Under the pieces are notes generated by a model. The model was not told the origin of the DNA. It searched no databases and was given only the letters and a program-made list of their open reading frames with translations. This document shows positions 1-9,719 of a stretch of DNA of 64,000 nt, in pieces; positions within the stretch are counted from its first letter, which is position 1; the number at the start of each line of letters is the position of its first letter. The stretch is from Extibacter muris (GTDB taxonomy: Bacteria; Bacillota; Clostridia; Lachnospirales; Lachnospiraceae), in NCBI RefSeq assembly GCF_004345005.1, contig NZ_SMMX01000007.1:62001-126000 (forward strand). The letters are read 5' to 3'. The translations under genes were made by a program, and so were the position numbers.

Positions 1-744
1 CACCAGGTCAAGGGCCAGCGAGGCTCTGCCCGGGCGCTCTGTATGCAGTACACCTACATACGGATCCACCCCTACAGTCTCTAGGGCCGATATGACACTA
101 TTTGTTACAAGCGTGTATGCAAAGGACAACATTGCATTGACTTTATCCAGAGGCGGTCTCTTATTTCTTACTTGAAAGGTAAAATCTTTCTTCTGCTGCA
201 GAATCAACTCATCAAACACACTAAAGTAAATGCTGGCCGCCTCCCCCTCATACCCCCGCAGCTGCTCTTTTGATATGCTGTCTTGAATTGCCTTAAGAGA
301 ATCTTTCAGCATAGCAGAAGCCTTTTTAACTCTCTCTGCATCAATCTGCATTCCGTGGTCTCTCGTAGCCCTCTCCAGTACCCATCTTGCGTTGTGGACT
401 TTTCCTAAGATACAATTCTTCGCCACACCAAGACTTTCCATTTTGTCCATACTCATATCGTACTGCCTTTTTCTCAACAGCACATTCCCTTTTATCCGGC
501 CTGCAATTCGCGCCATGAATCTGCCATTAGGCGTCAGGTAGCAAAGTGATATATTCCGTTCCGCACAAGCACCCATCAATGCCGGACTTGTACCTCTGTA
601 TCCGAAAGACACGACTCCTTCCAGATTATGCAGCGGCACCCTTCCGACTTCCCTGTCCTTGTCCAGCACAACGATATTTTCACCATCCAGAGAGAGGTAA
701 CTGTCTTCTGAAGTTATATATAAAGTATTTAATAATTTCTTCAT
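1..744 (-). CDS. cas1: CRISPR-associated endonuclease Cas1, type I-C (3' end cut by window edge)
   Basis: Spacer-integration nuclease that works with Cas2 to insert new spacers. The 248 codons inside the window start at an ATG with a GGAGGAAGGGGA ribosome site and read MKKLLNTLYITSEDSYLSL. Cas1 catalytic positions are visible: Glu166 in GYEGEAA, His234 in VLHTERPGR and Asp246 in LALDLV. The start overlaps the cas4 stop by 4 bp (ATGA), so it is translationally coupled and the last operon gene seen here. The C-terminal remainder, cas2 and the array should lie to the left of base 1. The identity is secure; the gene is incomplete only because of the window. Confidence 0.95.
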   Translation of the reverse strand, partial: MKKLLNTLYITSEDSYLSLDGENIVVLDKDREVGRVPLHNLEGVVSFGYRGTSPALMGACAERNISLCYLTPNGRFMARIAGRIKGNVLLRKRQYDMSMDKMESLGVAKNCILGKVHNARWVLERATRDHGMQIDAERVKKASAMLKDSLKAIQDSISKEQLRGYEGEAASIYFSVFDELILQQKKDFTFQVRNKRPPLDKVNAMLSFAYTLVTNSVISALETVGVDPYVGVLHTERPGRASLALDLV

Positions 745-1403
745 TCCCCTTCCTCCAATGCTTTCTGTACGTACTCTTTTACAGACGAAGTTTTTCCAAG
801 TTTGGGCAGACAGATGTCCTTTAAAGAACAGCCATTGCATTTTTTGCTCCATTTCACCTTCGGCGTATATCCCCGTTCAAAATATAGATGCATTTCCTGA
901 AACATAGCTCTGACCTTCCGTCTTATATCGTCTGTTATGTCTACCCTCTCTCTTTTTCTTGTTTCCCCATAAAATATAGCACCTTCGTTAATAACAGCAG
1001 AAAACATTTCTTCGAGGCACATACACTGGGCTGCCAGCTGTATGATATCTTCCTCCGAACTCTTTGGTTTTCCTTTTTTGTACTCAATCGGATATATCCT
1101 ATATACCCCTCTGTGACCGTGCAGCGTAACTCCATCTTCTGCTTTTTGAAATTCCACCACGTCACATTCTCCACTGACGCCCATCTCCCTGGAATATACC
1201 GGAAGCGCTCTTGCAATCATGACATCCTTTCGTTTTTCGCTGAGATAAGGATCATGGACCTTTTTGTGCATCAGTTCCCCTACAACCGTATGTACATTCT
1301 CTTCCCACTGCTGTTCGATATGAATAAGCGCCCACTGCCTGCGGCAGAACTGAAAATGCTGGATTCCCGATATCATCAGATATTCTTCTTCCCTGTACTC
1401 CAT
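741..1403 (-). CDS. cas4: CRISPR-associated exonuclease Cas4 (type I-C)
   Basis: 220-residue Cas4, a RecB-like nuclease with a 4Fe-4S cluster that trims prespacers and helps select PAM-bearing ones with Cas1-Cas2. The four expected cluster cysteines are present: Cys20 (FQFCRRQW) and Cys189, Cys192, Cys198 (CNGCSLKDIC). The middle carries RecB-type acidic and lysine residues around EYKKGKPK and the following QLAAQ block. The start ATG overlaps the cas7 stop by one base (TAATG) and the end overlaps cas1 by 4 bp, so the adaptation genes are co-translated with the effector genes. Confidence 0.94.
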   Translation of the reverse strand: MEYREEEYLMISGIQHFQFCRRQWALIHIEQQWEENVHTVVGELMHKKVHDPYLSEKRKDVMIARALPVYSREMGVSGECDVVEFQKAEDGVTLHGHRGVYRIYPIEYKKGKPKSSEEDIIQLAAQCMCLEEMFSAVINEGAIFYGETRKRERVDITDDIRRKVRAMFQEMHLYFERGYTPKVKWSKKCNGCSLKDICLPKLGKTSSVKEYVQKALEEGE

Positions 1404-2293
1404 TAATTTTTTCTTGTCACCTCCACAGTATCGGGGATTCGTTCTTCGTATACCGTCACATCATAATCCTGATATTTTCTTGGATACACGACTTCCTCTT
1501 TCCGTTTTACCTCTACGGCATCAAACAACCTGTAGGAAGGACAGTCCCCTAATTCTTTGCTATGCTTGAATACGATTAATTCACGTACAGCCATCTTCCC
1601 TCTTGCTGCTGAATGGTCATGCTCGAACATATTGATAATAGCTTCCCACAGGAGTTCCAGGTCATCTTCTGAAAAGCCCGTAACTTTCCGTGCCAGGTTG
1701 GCAGATATATAACCTTCCACCCTGTAAAGGCCATATGGGACAATGCTTTTTCTACCCATCTCATTCTTCTTCACCGCTGCATCTTCTTCTGTCGTGATGG
1801 CAACCCTGGTAATCGCAATCTCCTGGCTAATTATCGGGTCTATGCTTCTCGCAAATCCAAGCTGCACAGGTCCCCGGACTTGTCCACAGTTGAGCGCCGC
1901 TTTTACAAATGTTGTCATAACAGCGCCAAATGTACGAATATCATAAAAGTTGCTGCACATAAAGTCTCTGATCTTACCATCCGCATTCGGATCATTCTTT
2001 TTCAGATCCTTTGTCTTTTTTTCATCAATTCCAAGATTTTTATATGCCAGTTTATCACTGCGATTCAGCGGCACATTTTCCTTAATATAAATCTGATAAC
2101 CTTCTTCCCCTTCTTTTACCATTTCTACATAATTACGAATCTTTCTCTTCAGGCAGACATCTGTCACGAGCCCATAACCGCTCTCAGGGTCAATCCTCGG
2201 CATATTTCCAGCATCTGGGTCTCCATTTGGATTCCCATTTTCCACATCAAATAATACGACAAACTCATATCTGTTTTTAATCACTTCTCCCAT
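1403..2293 (-). CDS. cas7: Cascade backbone subunit Cas7 (Csd2), type I-C
   Basis: Backbone subunit that polymerises along the crRNA in the type I-C surveillance complex. The N-terminus has the Csd2 signature VLFDVENGNPNGDPDAGNMP, and a later block reads RTFGAVMTTF. I place the start at 2293, not at the longer upstream in-frame codon, because GGAGGAGGCGTAAC precedes this ATG at good spacing and it falls one base past the cas8c stop; this gives 296 residues. It is followed by cas4 with a one-base overlap. Confidence 0.95.
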   Translation of the reverse strand: MGEVIKNRYEFVVLFDVENGNPNGDPDAGNMPRIDPESGYGLVTDVCLKRKIRNYVEMVKEGEEGYQIYIKENVPLNRSDKLAYKNLGIDEKKTKDLKKNDPNADGKIRDFMCSNFYDIRTFGAVMTTFVKAALNCGQVRGPVQLGFARSIDPIISQEIAITRVAITTEEDAAVKKNEMGRKSIVPYGLYRVEGYISANLARKVTGFSEDDLELLWEAIINMFEHDHSAARGKMAVRELIVFKHSKELGDCPSYRLFDAVEVKRKEEVVYPRKYQDYDVTVYEERIPDTVEVTRKN

Positions 2294-2294
2294 G

Positions 2295-4046
2295 TTACGC
2301 CTCCTCCTTCTTTTCAAAACGCTTCTGGACCTGATGGTAATATCCTAGAATGAACATTCCCTGTTCTTCCAGCGACAGCCGCCTTGGGCAGCCTGGCTTA
2401 TCGTTTTTGACTTCTATCATTCCCTGCAACCTAGTCAGAAGCTTTTCATAATGTATCTTAACACCCTTTTTATCATTCTGCAGTTTCCGCATATGGCTCT
2501 CCTTTAGTTTGAACAAAACCGGGAAAACGGACGCCGGCGTAGCACAGGCCGAATTAAAATATCTGTCCTTTATTGTTGCAATGATACCGGGATTTGCCTC
2601 CTCCTGGATAGCTTCCATAACCGCAAATTCTCTGCCTAATATATAGGCTATGTTCCTGCATTCTTCATTCAGACTCACAAATGTATCCTCCTTTATCCAT
2701 TCGTAATTATAATTTCGAATCAGATGTGCCTTTACAATCGCCGCCCTGCCTCTCGTTACAGTCCCCTGTTCTGCCCGTATCCGCATAAGCACATTGCTGT
2801 ATAGGCTTTCCGGATACCTGCTGCCGGATAGAATAGATTGAAACAGGGAGGATGCCATGCCTGGCTGTGGCTTAGAATCCTTTGATTTCAGGTTCACTAT
2901 CTCCCTCACAAGACGCCCTATGCCGAGGTACTCCTGCGTATCCCAGGATGGCTTCACGATCTCCATTCGGCTGTAGTGGCTGTTTATGTTTTCTAATAAA
3001 TTTCCAAAACTGTCCCTATAAAAGAATCTTACAGACAACCGTGCCGCGTTGGGACCCAGACCAAGAATATAAAAGCTCTGCTCCGGATTAATATCAATAC
3101 CGTCAATATCGATTTGCTGGCCGTCCTCAAGCTTTTCAAATACTCCCCGGATAACCTCCTGGTTGTCCTCACAGGGTTCCATGAAGTCAGAAAAAGCCCG
3201 TTGGTACAATTCCTCCCCGTCCTCAGCCCAGAACACCACCGTCGTCTCCCCAATCCGGAACACGAAATTGCGCTGTGACAGCAGATAATTCAGTGCCGTC
3301 GTATATGCGAACACTGCATATCTGCCTACCGGCGCGTTATAGCTTTGTTCCTTTTCAAAGGATTCAAATGCCGGCGCATTAAAGGAAACCAGTGCAGCAC
3401 CAACTGCCTGGGCTCCGTGCACTCCTTTGATTGTGCCGTGTATTTGGGAAATCTCTGTCTTCTCTCCGGTCACCAGGCAGATTCCTTCCTCTCCACCCTG
3501 ATCCCTTTGCACATTATCATCCCACATTATCTGAATCTGCTCATCTTCCTGCGCATAACACTTTCCTGTGTAGAATATCAGATTGCCGCCTGTAATCTCC
3601 TCCCATCTTTCAGAGATATAGGGATTCTCCTTCGCCTTTTCCGGATCCCATGTACAGAAGAACTTTTTTACCGCATCGGCCGCTGCAGTGTTCACCGGTT
3701 CCAGAAGTTCCAGATGCCTTTTCTTCGCCGCCTCAAAACACTTAATCGTTCTTTTTCCTGCCCCCTCTTTCTCAATCCCCAGAAGGTACTTGGCATTGTC
3801 GCAAAGGAAATTCGCTGAGATACCCGATGCACGGAGCACCATCTCCGGCACCTCAATAAACGGCGAGATCCATACCTTTTTCTTTCCCAGCTCTTCCTCC
3901 TGCTTCAGCGAGATGATCCCTCTTACCTTTCCCTCACTGTCAATATCCAAAGCGCAGGATACCTTCGCCCTGCACCATCCCCGGCGGGGGACTTTTTCCT
4001 GTCTGGCCAGTGCTTCATAATGTGCCGCCAATGACTGCAGTATCAT
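2295..4046 (-). CDS. cas8c: Cascade large subunit Cas8c (Csd1), type I-C
   Basis: 583-residue Csd1/Cas8c, the large subunit that reads the PAM and starts DNA unwinding; in type I-C an internal start in this gene is known to yield the small subunit Cas11c. Family features include the N-terminal LAAHYEALARQEKVPRRGW, a VSFNAPAFES-like central block and a helical C-terminal third (FILGYYHQVQKRF). It overlaps cas5 by 4 bp and abuts cas7. I could not fix the exact Cas11c start by eye; the C-terminal region after about residue 450 is where it would lie. Confidence 0.93.
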   Translation of the reverse strand: MILQSLAAHYEALARQEKVPRRGWCRAKVSCALDIDSEGKVRGIISLKQEEELGKKKVWISPFIEVPEMVLRASGISANFLCDNAKYLLGIEKEGAGKRTIKCFEAAKKRHLELLEPVNTAAADAVKKFFCTWDPEKAKENPYISERWEEITGGNLIFYTGKCYAQEDEQIQIMWDDNVQRDQGGEEGICLVTGEKTEISQIHGTIKGVHGAQAVGAALVSFNAPAFESFEKEQSYNAPVGRYAVFAYTTALNYLLSQRNFVFRIGETTVVFWAEDGEELYQRAFSDFMEPCEDNQEVIRGVFEKLEDGQQIDIDGIDINPEQSFYILGLGPNAARLSVRFFYRDSFGNLLENINSHYSRMEIVKPSWDTQEYLGIGRLVREIVNLKSKDSKPQPGMASSLFQSILSGSRYPESLYSNVLMRIRAEQGTVTRGRAAIVKAHLIRNYNYEWIKEDTFVSLNEECRNIAYILGREFAVMEAIQEEANPGIIATIKDRYFNSACATPASVFPVLFKLKESHMRKLQNDKKGVKIHYEKLLTRLQGMIEVKNDKPGCPRRLSLEEQGMFILGYYHQVQKRFEKKEEA

Positions 4047-4711
4047 CGAACCACCTCACAGTCTCTCAAATCCAGCACTCCCCGGTGCATCACTGCCCGG
4101 AAGAACATCGGCCTGATATCGCCCGGCTCCGAATAGTCCAAATCAAAGAGCATGAAGCCCAGATCCTTTTCCTCCACCACCTCATATGCCGTATGAATCT
4201 CCTCATCCTCACACAGGCAAAAACTGACCGGAAATTCTCTACAGCCAAAATATGGATTGTGGTAGCATTCGCCTCTTTTCAATCTTCTCATAATAATATC
4301 CTTGAATTTCCCCGGATTGTCCGTCTCATTGGCTTTCTCGGTCATCTCAAAATGTGCGTCTATGATATACTCCACATCTCTTAGCAGAAGTGATGCCCTC
4401 TGCACAATCTCGTCCTTTGCTGAGACAGACAGCTCTTTTGCTGCTCCATTATATGCAGACAGTACGTTGCTGGCCGATACTTTGCTCTTCACTTCATTTC
4501 GCCTGACAGAGGTAAACGCTATGGGCTTCATCACATAGATACGGTCAATGACCCATCTCATACCCGGATGCCAATAGATTGCTTCTAATATGCCTCTTGC
4601 AGCCGAAGGCGTCATGACATCATATGTACATCTCTCCACCTTCATCTCCGGACGCGAGAACAGTGCATAGTCTCCCCAGACTTTCACTTTTACTCCGATA
4701 CTCATTCTCAT
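4043..4711 (-). CDS. cas5: Cas5 (Cas5d), pre-crRNA-processing subunit, type I-C
   Basis: Type I-C systems lack Cas6, and Cas5d cuts the pre-crRNA instead, staying on the 5' handle. The 222-residue product shows Cas5d blocks: VKVWGDYALFSRPEMKVER, YDVMTPSAARGILEAIYWHP and the GCREFPVSF region. Two starts are possible: ATG at 4711, with only one base between GGAAGGAG and the codon, or ATG at 4705, with a better 7-base gap. I list the longer frame but favour 4705. The 83 bases between this gene and cas3 hold only AT-rich sequence and no clear terminator. Confidence 0.93.
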   Translation of the reverse strand: MRMSIGVKVKVWGDYALFSRPEMKVERCTYDVMTPSAARGILEAIYWHPGMRWVIDRIYVMKPIAFTSVRRNEVKSKVSASNVLSAYNGAAKELSVSAKDEIVQRASLLLRDVEYIIDAHFEMTEKANETDNPGKFKDIIMRRLKRGECYHNPYFGCREFPVSFCLCEDEEIHTAYEVVEEKDLGFMLFDLDYSEPGDIRPMFFRAVMHRGVLDLRDCEVVR

Positions 4712-4794
4712 GCTCCTTCCAATTATTGGTATTATTTTATATGTATATCATACCATAAACAGGTATTTTTGTGTAGATTTATCATTCTCAGACA

Positions 4795-6939
4795 TCAGAA
4801 CCATATGTCTGTTCCAATCTCTGCATCTATCTGGAGACCCGTTTCCTCTGAATATCCATCCTCATCTCTGAGGACAAAAAAGTCATCTCCTGCATCTTCT
4901 GACACCGCGACGAGCATCCCCGCGCCATAAAGGCATCGAAATGCATTATCATATACATTGACACAATAGCCTCCGGCTTCCCGCATCAGAGTCCTTGTCA
5001 TCCCTTTATAGCGCAGCCCTTCCAGAATCTCTTTCGCGCGGCCCTCTCTTATAATAAAAACGGTTTTCGTATCTTCCTCAATCAGTCTAAACTCCTTACC
5101 GGCCTTCGCAAACTGAAAGCGTCCTTTTTGAAACAACTCCATTATCCGCTTTTTATCCAGCGATTCCCCCCTAAACTTATAAAGCCTCGCAAAATACTCT
5201 TCTATCGCTTCCAGTTGTGATATATCCTCATACTCTCTGAGAATGATATCTGCAGTGTCAATCTGTTGCTGCTGCCCAGGTACCTTCTGCACCTGTTTTA
5301 GCTGAAACACATAGGTTATGCTTTCCTCTGCTTTACGTCTTCCCTCCCGATTGCACCGGCCTGCCGCCTGGATGATAGAATCGATTCCCGCCGTCTGCCT
5401 ATAGACGGTCCCAAAATCCAAATCCACTCCTGCCTCCACCAGGCTGGTCGCAATGACAACACATCTGCTTCCTTTTCTAAGACGTTCCCTGATACTTTGC
5501 AGCGTTCTTTTACGATGAATTGGATACATGAACGTAGACAGATGAAAGACTCCCTCCTGCTTCATCTCTCCATATATTTTTTGCACCGCCTTTTTTGTAT
5601 TCAAAATGCACAGTGCCTGCTGCTCACCCTTAAGCCTTTTGACTAATTCTTCCTCTGTCATTTCTTCCAGTTTTTTTATCTGTGACCGCTTAAAAAACTG
5701 GAATTGCTCATCCATGCGGGGACAGAGCTCCCGAAATCTCATATCACTGTCAAACATATCCTCCAGTGCCGGCTGTGTAGCAGTACACAGTACGATAGTG
5801 CTCTCATAGTGACGGACAATTTCTTCCAGCGCCGCCACACACGGTTTCAGATAATCGTTAGGCAGCATCTGTGCCTCGTCAAATATGAGGACGCTTTTTG
5901 CTATGTTATGGAGTTTTCTGCATTTGGAAGGTTTGTTGGAAAAGAGTGATTCAAAAAACTGTACATTTGTCGTCACGATTACAGGCTTATCCCAATTTTC
6001 CGCTGCCAGCTGCATCGGTTTTAATTCTTCCGTACTCTCATAATTTATATTGCTGTGGTGCTCCAGAACATTTTCCGACCCTAAAATATCACCAAACACC
6101 TTTGCATTCTGTTCAATGATGCTCGTATAAGGAATGACATAAATAATATGCTGCATGTCATGTTCTACTGCATGGCGCAGGGCAAAGGCCAGCGAAGCTA
6201 TGGTTTTTCCTCCGCCGGTAGGCACAGTGAGCCGGAACAGACCTTTCTCCTCTGTACCAGACCTTATGCAATGCTTCAATATCTCTGTCCTGCGGCCGTT
6301 AATCGTCTGTTCCTCCTCATTAGCAAGCCATCCCCCTATATGGCTGTCCAGTCGATGCCACAGAACTTCCATACTATCACCGGCAGTTCTTCCTGCATTT
6401 CCGCCGTTCATAAATGCTTCCGTATCCAGATAATCGGCATCTACCAGACAGGAATACAGCATACGCGTGAAAAAGCTTATCGTAAATCCGGCATCTTTGT
6501 TTCTACTCAAAGGGAAAAAAGAAGACTTTAATTCAGGAACCTCTATCTCCTTCCTATACTCCTGATAATCCTCTATTTTCTTCTTCAGCCTTCCGCAGTA
6601 TGTGCTGCTGTCCCCGGTGTCTGAACGCTCGCCGGTATCTGGAAGCCCTGCGTGGTGCCCTGCGATACAGTATGCCAGTGCAGTATAGAATCCACCCTTC
6701 TCATGACATACTTTCGCTCCTGCAGTTGCATGGTCTACTCTTACTTCGCTGCCCCATATTCTTTTCTGGAACTTCTGTGAATACTTTCCAATATCATGTA
6801 ACTTTCCGCAGCAATATCCCCAGTCTCCGAATCCGAAGGCATCTGAAAACTGTCGGGCCAGCTCTGCTGTGCCTTCGAGATGCTCCATTACTGTCTGTAT
6901 GTGCTCTTTGTCTTCACTGATGTGAGCGATATATTCCAT
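4795..6939 (-). CDS. cas3: Cas3 HD nuclease-helicase, type I-C
   Basis: 714-residue effector that degrades DNA marked by Cascade. The HD nuclease domain occupies about residues 1-200: LHDIGKYSQ near 47-55 and AGHHAG near 93. The SF2 helicase follows, with Walker A PTGGGKT near residue 240 and a DEAQ motif (FDEAQMLPNDYL) in motif II, as in many I-C enzymes. The C-terminal helicase part keeps ATSLVEAGVD and QAAGRCNREG. It is the first gene of the operon and its own promoter region follows upstream. No frameshift is visible. Confidence 0.96.
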   Translation of the reverse strand: MEYIAHISEDKEHIQTVMEHLEGTAELARQFSDAFGFGDWGYCCGKLHDIGKYSQKFQKRIWGSEVRVDHATAGAKVCHEKGGFYTALAYCIAGHHAGLPDTGERSDTGDSSTYCGRLKKKIEDYQEYRKEIEVPELKSSFFPLSRNKDAGFTISFFTRMLYSCLVDADYLDTEAFMNGGNAGRTAGDSMEVLWHRLDSHIGGWLANEEEQTINGRRTEILKHCIRSGTEEKGLFRLTVPTGGGKTIASLAFALRHAVEHDMQHIIYVIPYTSIIEQNAKVFGDILGSENVLEHHSNINYESTEELKPMQLAAENWDKPVIVTTNVQFFESLFSNKPSKCRKLHNIAKSVLIFDEAQMLPNDYLKPCVAALEEIVRHYESTIVLCTATQPALEDMFDSDMRFRELCPRMDEQFQFFKRSQIKKLEEMTEEELVKRLKGEQQALCILNTKKAVQKIYGEMKQEGVFHLSTFMYPIHRKRTLQSIRERLRKGSRCVVIATSLVEAGVDLDFGTVYRQTAGIDSIIQAAGRCNREGRRKAEESITYVFQLKQVQKVPGQQQQIDTADIILREYEDISQLEAIEEYFARLYKFRGESLDKKRIMELFQKGRFQFAKAGKEFRLIEEDTKTVFIIREGRAKEILEGLRYKGMTRTLMREAGGYCVNVYDNAFRCLYGAGMLVAVSEDAGDDFFVLRDEDGYSEETGLQIDAEIGTDIWF

Positions 6940-7005
6940 GTGTTCACCTCGCTTATCTAAATTGTTGTATTTTACTCAAACATATCATATTTTTTGCTCT
7001 GCTTC

Positions 7006-7033
7006 ATTATATCGTACTTTATTAGTTTGAAAA
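7006..7033 (-). promoter_or_regulatory. Probable promoter of the cas operon
   Basis: On the minus strand TTTTCA (7033-7028) and a perfect TATAAT (7011-7006) are separated by 16 bases. They lie about 70 bases before the cas3 start, and the leader ends in a GAGGTG ribosome site. This is a match to sigma-70-type hexamers only; no operator is evident. Confidence 0.5.
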
Positions 7034-7070
7034 TTTCCGCCAATTGGCAATGAAGAGATGGCAAACAAAA

Positions 7071-7100
7071 AGCGTATCGCCAGAAAACTGGCAATACGCT
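7071..7100 (-). terminator. Intrinsic terminator after the recombinase gene
   Basis: 13-base arms 7071-7083 and 7088-7100 pair with one mismatch around an AAAA loop, and a T-run follows on the minus strand (7070-7067). The hairpin is also flanked by T residues on the plus strand. It sits 16 bases after the recombinase stop and isolates the cas promoter from that transcript. Confidence 0.75.
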
Positions 7101-7116
7101 TTTTAAATTTAACTTA

Positions 7117-8995
7117 TTAATTATGCATTCTTTGCTGTGATTGCAGCCTGTGCTGCGTTGTTTCCGGAGAGTATTTTTTCTCCTCTAATAACTGTACAAT
7201 ATCCGAAAGATATAGGATATTGCTATGTACTGAGGAATCTTCATCTTCCGATTCCTCTTCTTTTATTTCATTGGCTAGATAGACGGTCGGGTTATTACGT
7301 CTGCCTTCTACCATCATATCTATTTCTTCAGTTTTCAAAGAACTCAGATTCACAAACCATGTGAACCGATTATCTCCTTTTGGCACAATCCGAGCAATAA
7401 ACTTATCTACCACTTCATTATCCAGCTTTGGTTTTGAAAAGTCAATCACTTCTTCTAACGATTTATGAATCAATTCCCAGTCCAGTTCTTTTTTCTGTGG
7501 AGTATGCTTCATCTGATTCTGCTCTTGCAATGCTACTTCATAACTTGCCAGCTCCATATCTAAATTTTCTTTTCGTTTTCTAAATTCTTCGATAGATATG
7601 TCTCCCTCTGTTCGCATATCAATCAGATTGTTTCGCTTTTGTTTTATCTTTTCTATTTTCCTTTTGATTGCAACAGCCTCAGACTGCATATCATTGTCCA
7701 TTTGATAACACAATTTCAATATTCTTTCTGCTTCCTGTATTGCTCCTGTTCGTTCTGTCCACAACTTTTCCATAAGCATTTTACACATCACTTCCAGTTT
7801 CCAGTCGGCTATCATCTGCATATCACAAAATCCGCTGTCATCTGATCCCTGCTCTCTCCGTTTTTTAGCAGAACCATTGTTTAGCTGATTATAGCATTGA
7901 TAACCATATGACCAGTCTTTATTCTTATTTTTATGCCAACGATTTTTCCTAAAAGTTGCACCACAGGAACAGCGAAGCCGTTTATTCCATAAATCATGCG
8001 ATTCCCTCTTTGGTTTTGTTACCTTTTCTTCACCAAATGGTGTTTTCTTAACCATTGGAATACTCAGCTCTGCTCTTCTTCTTTTGCTAATTCTTTCACA
8101 CTCATACCATTCTTCTTCTGTTACTATCGGTTCAAAATCACTTTTACATACATATATGTGTCGCTATTATGATTATTTATTCGTTTCTGCTCTAAGTAAT
8201 TGTTACTGAAAGATTTTCCATATGTCATATAGCCCATATAAGTGGGATTTCCCAGAACTCTGCTGACATTAGATGATGTCCATTTGATTTTTCCAGATGC
8301 CGCCACTCTACGCCTTATACTTAACTCATTCGCAATCTTCGTTGCTCCAATTCCATCATGCAGATACATATCGTAAATCATACGCACTGTTTCTGCCTGT
8401 TCCTCATTGATAACATAAGTGTCACCAACACGATCTTATCCCAATATATTGCCGCTACCATAAATTACTCCGTTATTGCGACTGATATGTTGTCCTGCTT
8501 TTACACGCTCAGATACCTTACGGCTTTCTTCCTGCGCAAGTGTTGCCATAATGGTTAATCGCAATTCTCCATCTCCGTCCATTGTCCAGATATTATCCTC
8601 AACAAAATAGACTTCAACTCCAAGATTTTTCAATTCTCTTGTTGCCACAAGAGTATCTACCGTATTTCTCGCAAATCTACATACTTCACGGGTAACAATC
8701 AAATCAAACTTACCTGCCTTCGCATCTTCAATCATTTTTAAAAAAGCAGGTCGTTTCTTAGCCTGTGTCCTGTAATCCCTTCATCAATATATTTGTTCAC
8801 CACCACCCAATTCGAATGACGTTCTGCCTGATCATCATACCATTGAATCTGATTTTCAAGTGCCGATAGCTGTGCTTCATGTTCCGTAGATACTCGTCCA
8901 TAAAACACCATCTGTCTTTGTCTGTTTTTATCTTTGAACACATGAAACGGTGTCTGGATATCCATATCAAATGCTAAATTTTTATTCACATTCAT
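7117..8995 (-). pseudogene. Large serine recombinase (Tn4451/TnpX-like), inactivated by three lesions
   Basis: Reassembled, this is a site-specific recombinase of roughly 625 residues. The resolvase domain reads [13 protein letters not shown] with the catalytic serine, then [17 protein letters not shown]; a recombinase domain, a zinc ribbon (RCSCGATFRKNRWH) and a coiled-coil tail follow. The start is ATG 8995 behind AGGAGG. Three defects are readable: a one-base loss in a Gly codon near 8768-8771 ([13 protein letters not shown]), an ochre codon at 8436-8438 inside ILG-DRVGDTYV, and another one-base loss near 8141-8148 before SDFEPIVTEEEW. Each fragment stays similar to the family, so decay is recent. 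Part of a dead integrative element. Confidence 0.9.
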
Positions 8996-9049
8996 ATTTT
9001 TTATACCTCCTGTTGATGTCTCTATTCTACCCTTCACCTATGCTACTTG

Positions 9050-9187
9050 TTAAATGTGCGAATCAGCTCCATCGCAGTACGTTTTTTTATATTTCACTAC
9101 ATTATTATAAGTAGCTTTATTTACGATTCCTCTTTCATATAAAATTTCAATCAAAAGAAATGCTGCATATTGATTATCAACTTTCAT
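9050..9187 (-). CDS. Small conserved-type protein preceding the recombinase (45 aa)
   Basis: A 45-residue ORF starting at ATG 9187 with GGGAGG six bases upstream, beginning MKVDNQYAAFLLIEILYERG and continuing with IVNKATYNNV. The pattern of a short helix then 'ERGIVNKATYNNV' resembles the small SHOCT-like proteins that often precede large serine recombinases in clostridial elements; that comparison is from memory. It ends about 55 bases before the recombinase start, with a second AGGAGG between them, so the two were probably one transcript. No function is assigned. Confidence 0.55.
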   Translation of the reverse strand: MKVDNQYAAFLLIEILYERGIVNKATYNNVVKYKKTYCDGADSHI

Positions 9188-9218
9188 ATTCATCCTCCCA
9201 AATAATTATTTGAATTTT

Positions 9219-9719
9219 TTAATAATACTTCTTCCTTTTTAAATAATCGTATCCCTTCCTGCTATTACAGAACATACACGTTTCTTTCTTCTGTTGATTC
9301 CGATCTGCTCTCTTTACAAAATGTTCCGGTGATTCATAAAATACTTTGACACACACCGGACAGAGACACATTTCAATCGGTTTATCCAATTTTCTCATGC
9401 CAGTACTTGTCCTTAGTGCCTCATCTACTTTCCACATTTGATATCTGTCTATTGTCCCTACAAAATTCTCCAAACGCTTTTTATCCAACGTCCGTATCTG
9501 CTCCAACAGCACAACAGAATTTTTCTCCAATCCCTTTCTGTTTCTCAAAGATACATGTGTAGGAAGTTTTATTTTTAATCTGCTCGTGATTGCCGCTACA
9601 ATTACTGTAGGACTATATTCATTTCCAGTATTATTCTGAATGACCAATACCGGACGAAAACCTCCCTGCTCACTTCCTATGACGGGATTTAAGTCTGCAT
9701 AGAAAATATCCCCTCGCTT
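9219..9719 (-). pseudogene. mazF: MazF/PemK-family toxin, N-terminus lost
   Basis: The frame from 9719 reads [20 protein letters not shown], then [25 protein letters not shown] and [15 protein letters not shown]: the MazF endoribonuclease core. A TAA (9720-9722) stands directly before the Lys codon where the family has its initiator plus one to three residues, and no ATG or GTG occurs in the open part. The first usable codon is TTG 9647, which would drop the RGD and GSEQGG active-site loops. The C-terminal zinc-finger-like extension ([20 protein letters not shown]) is unusual for MazF. No MazE antitoxin is present. Probably inactive. Confidence 0.7.
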
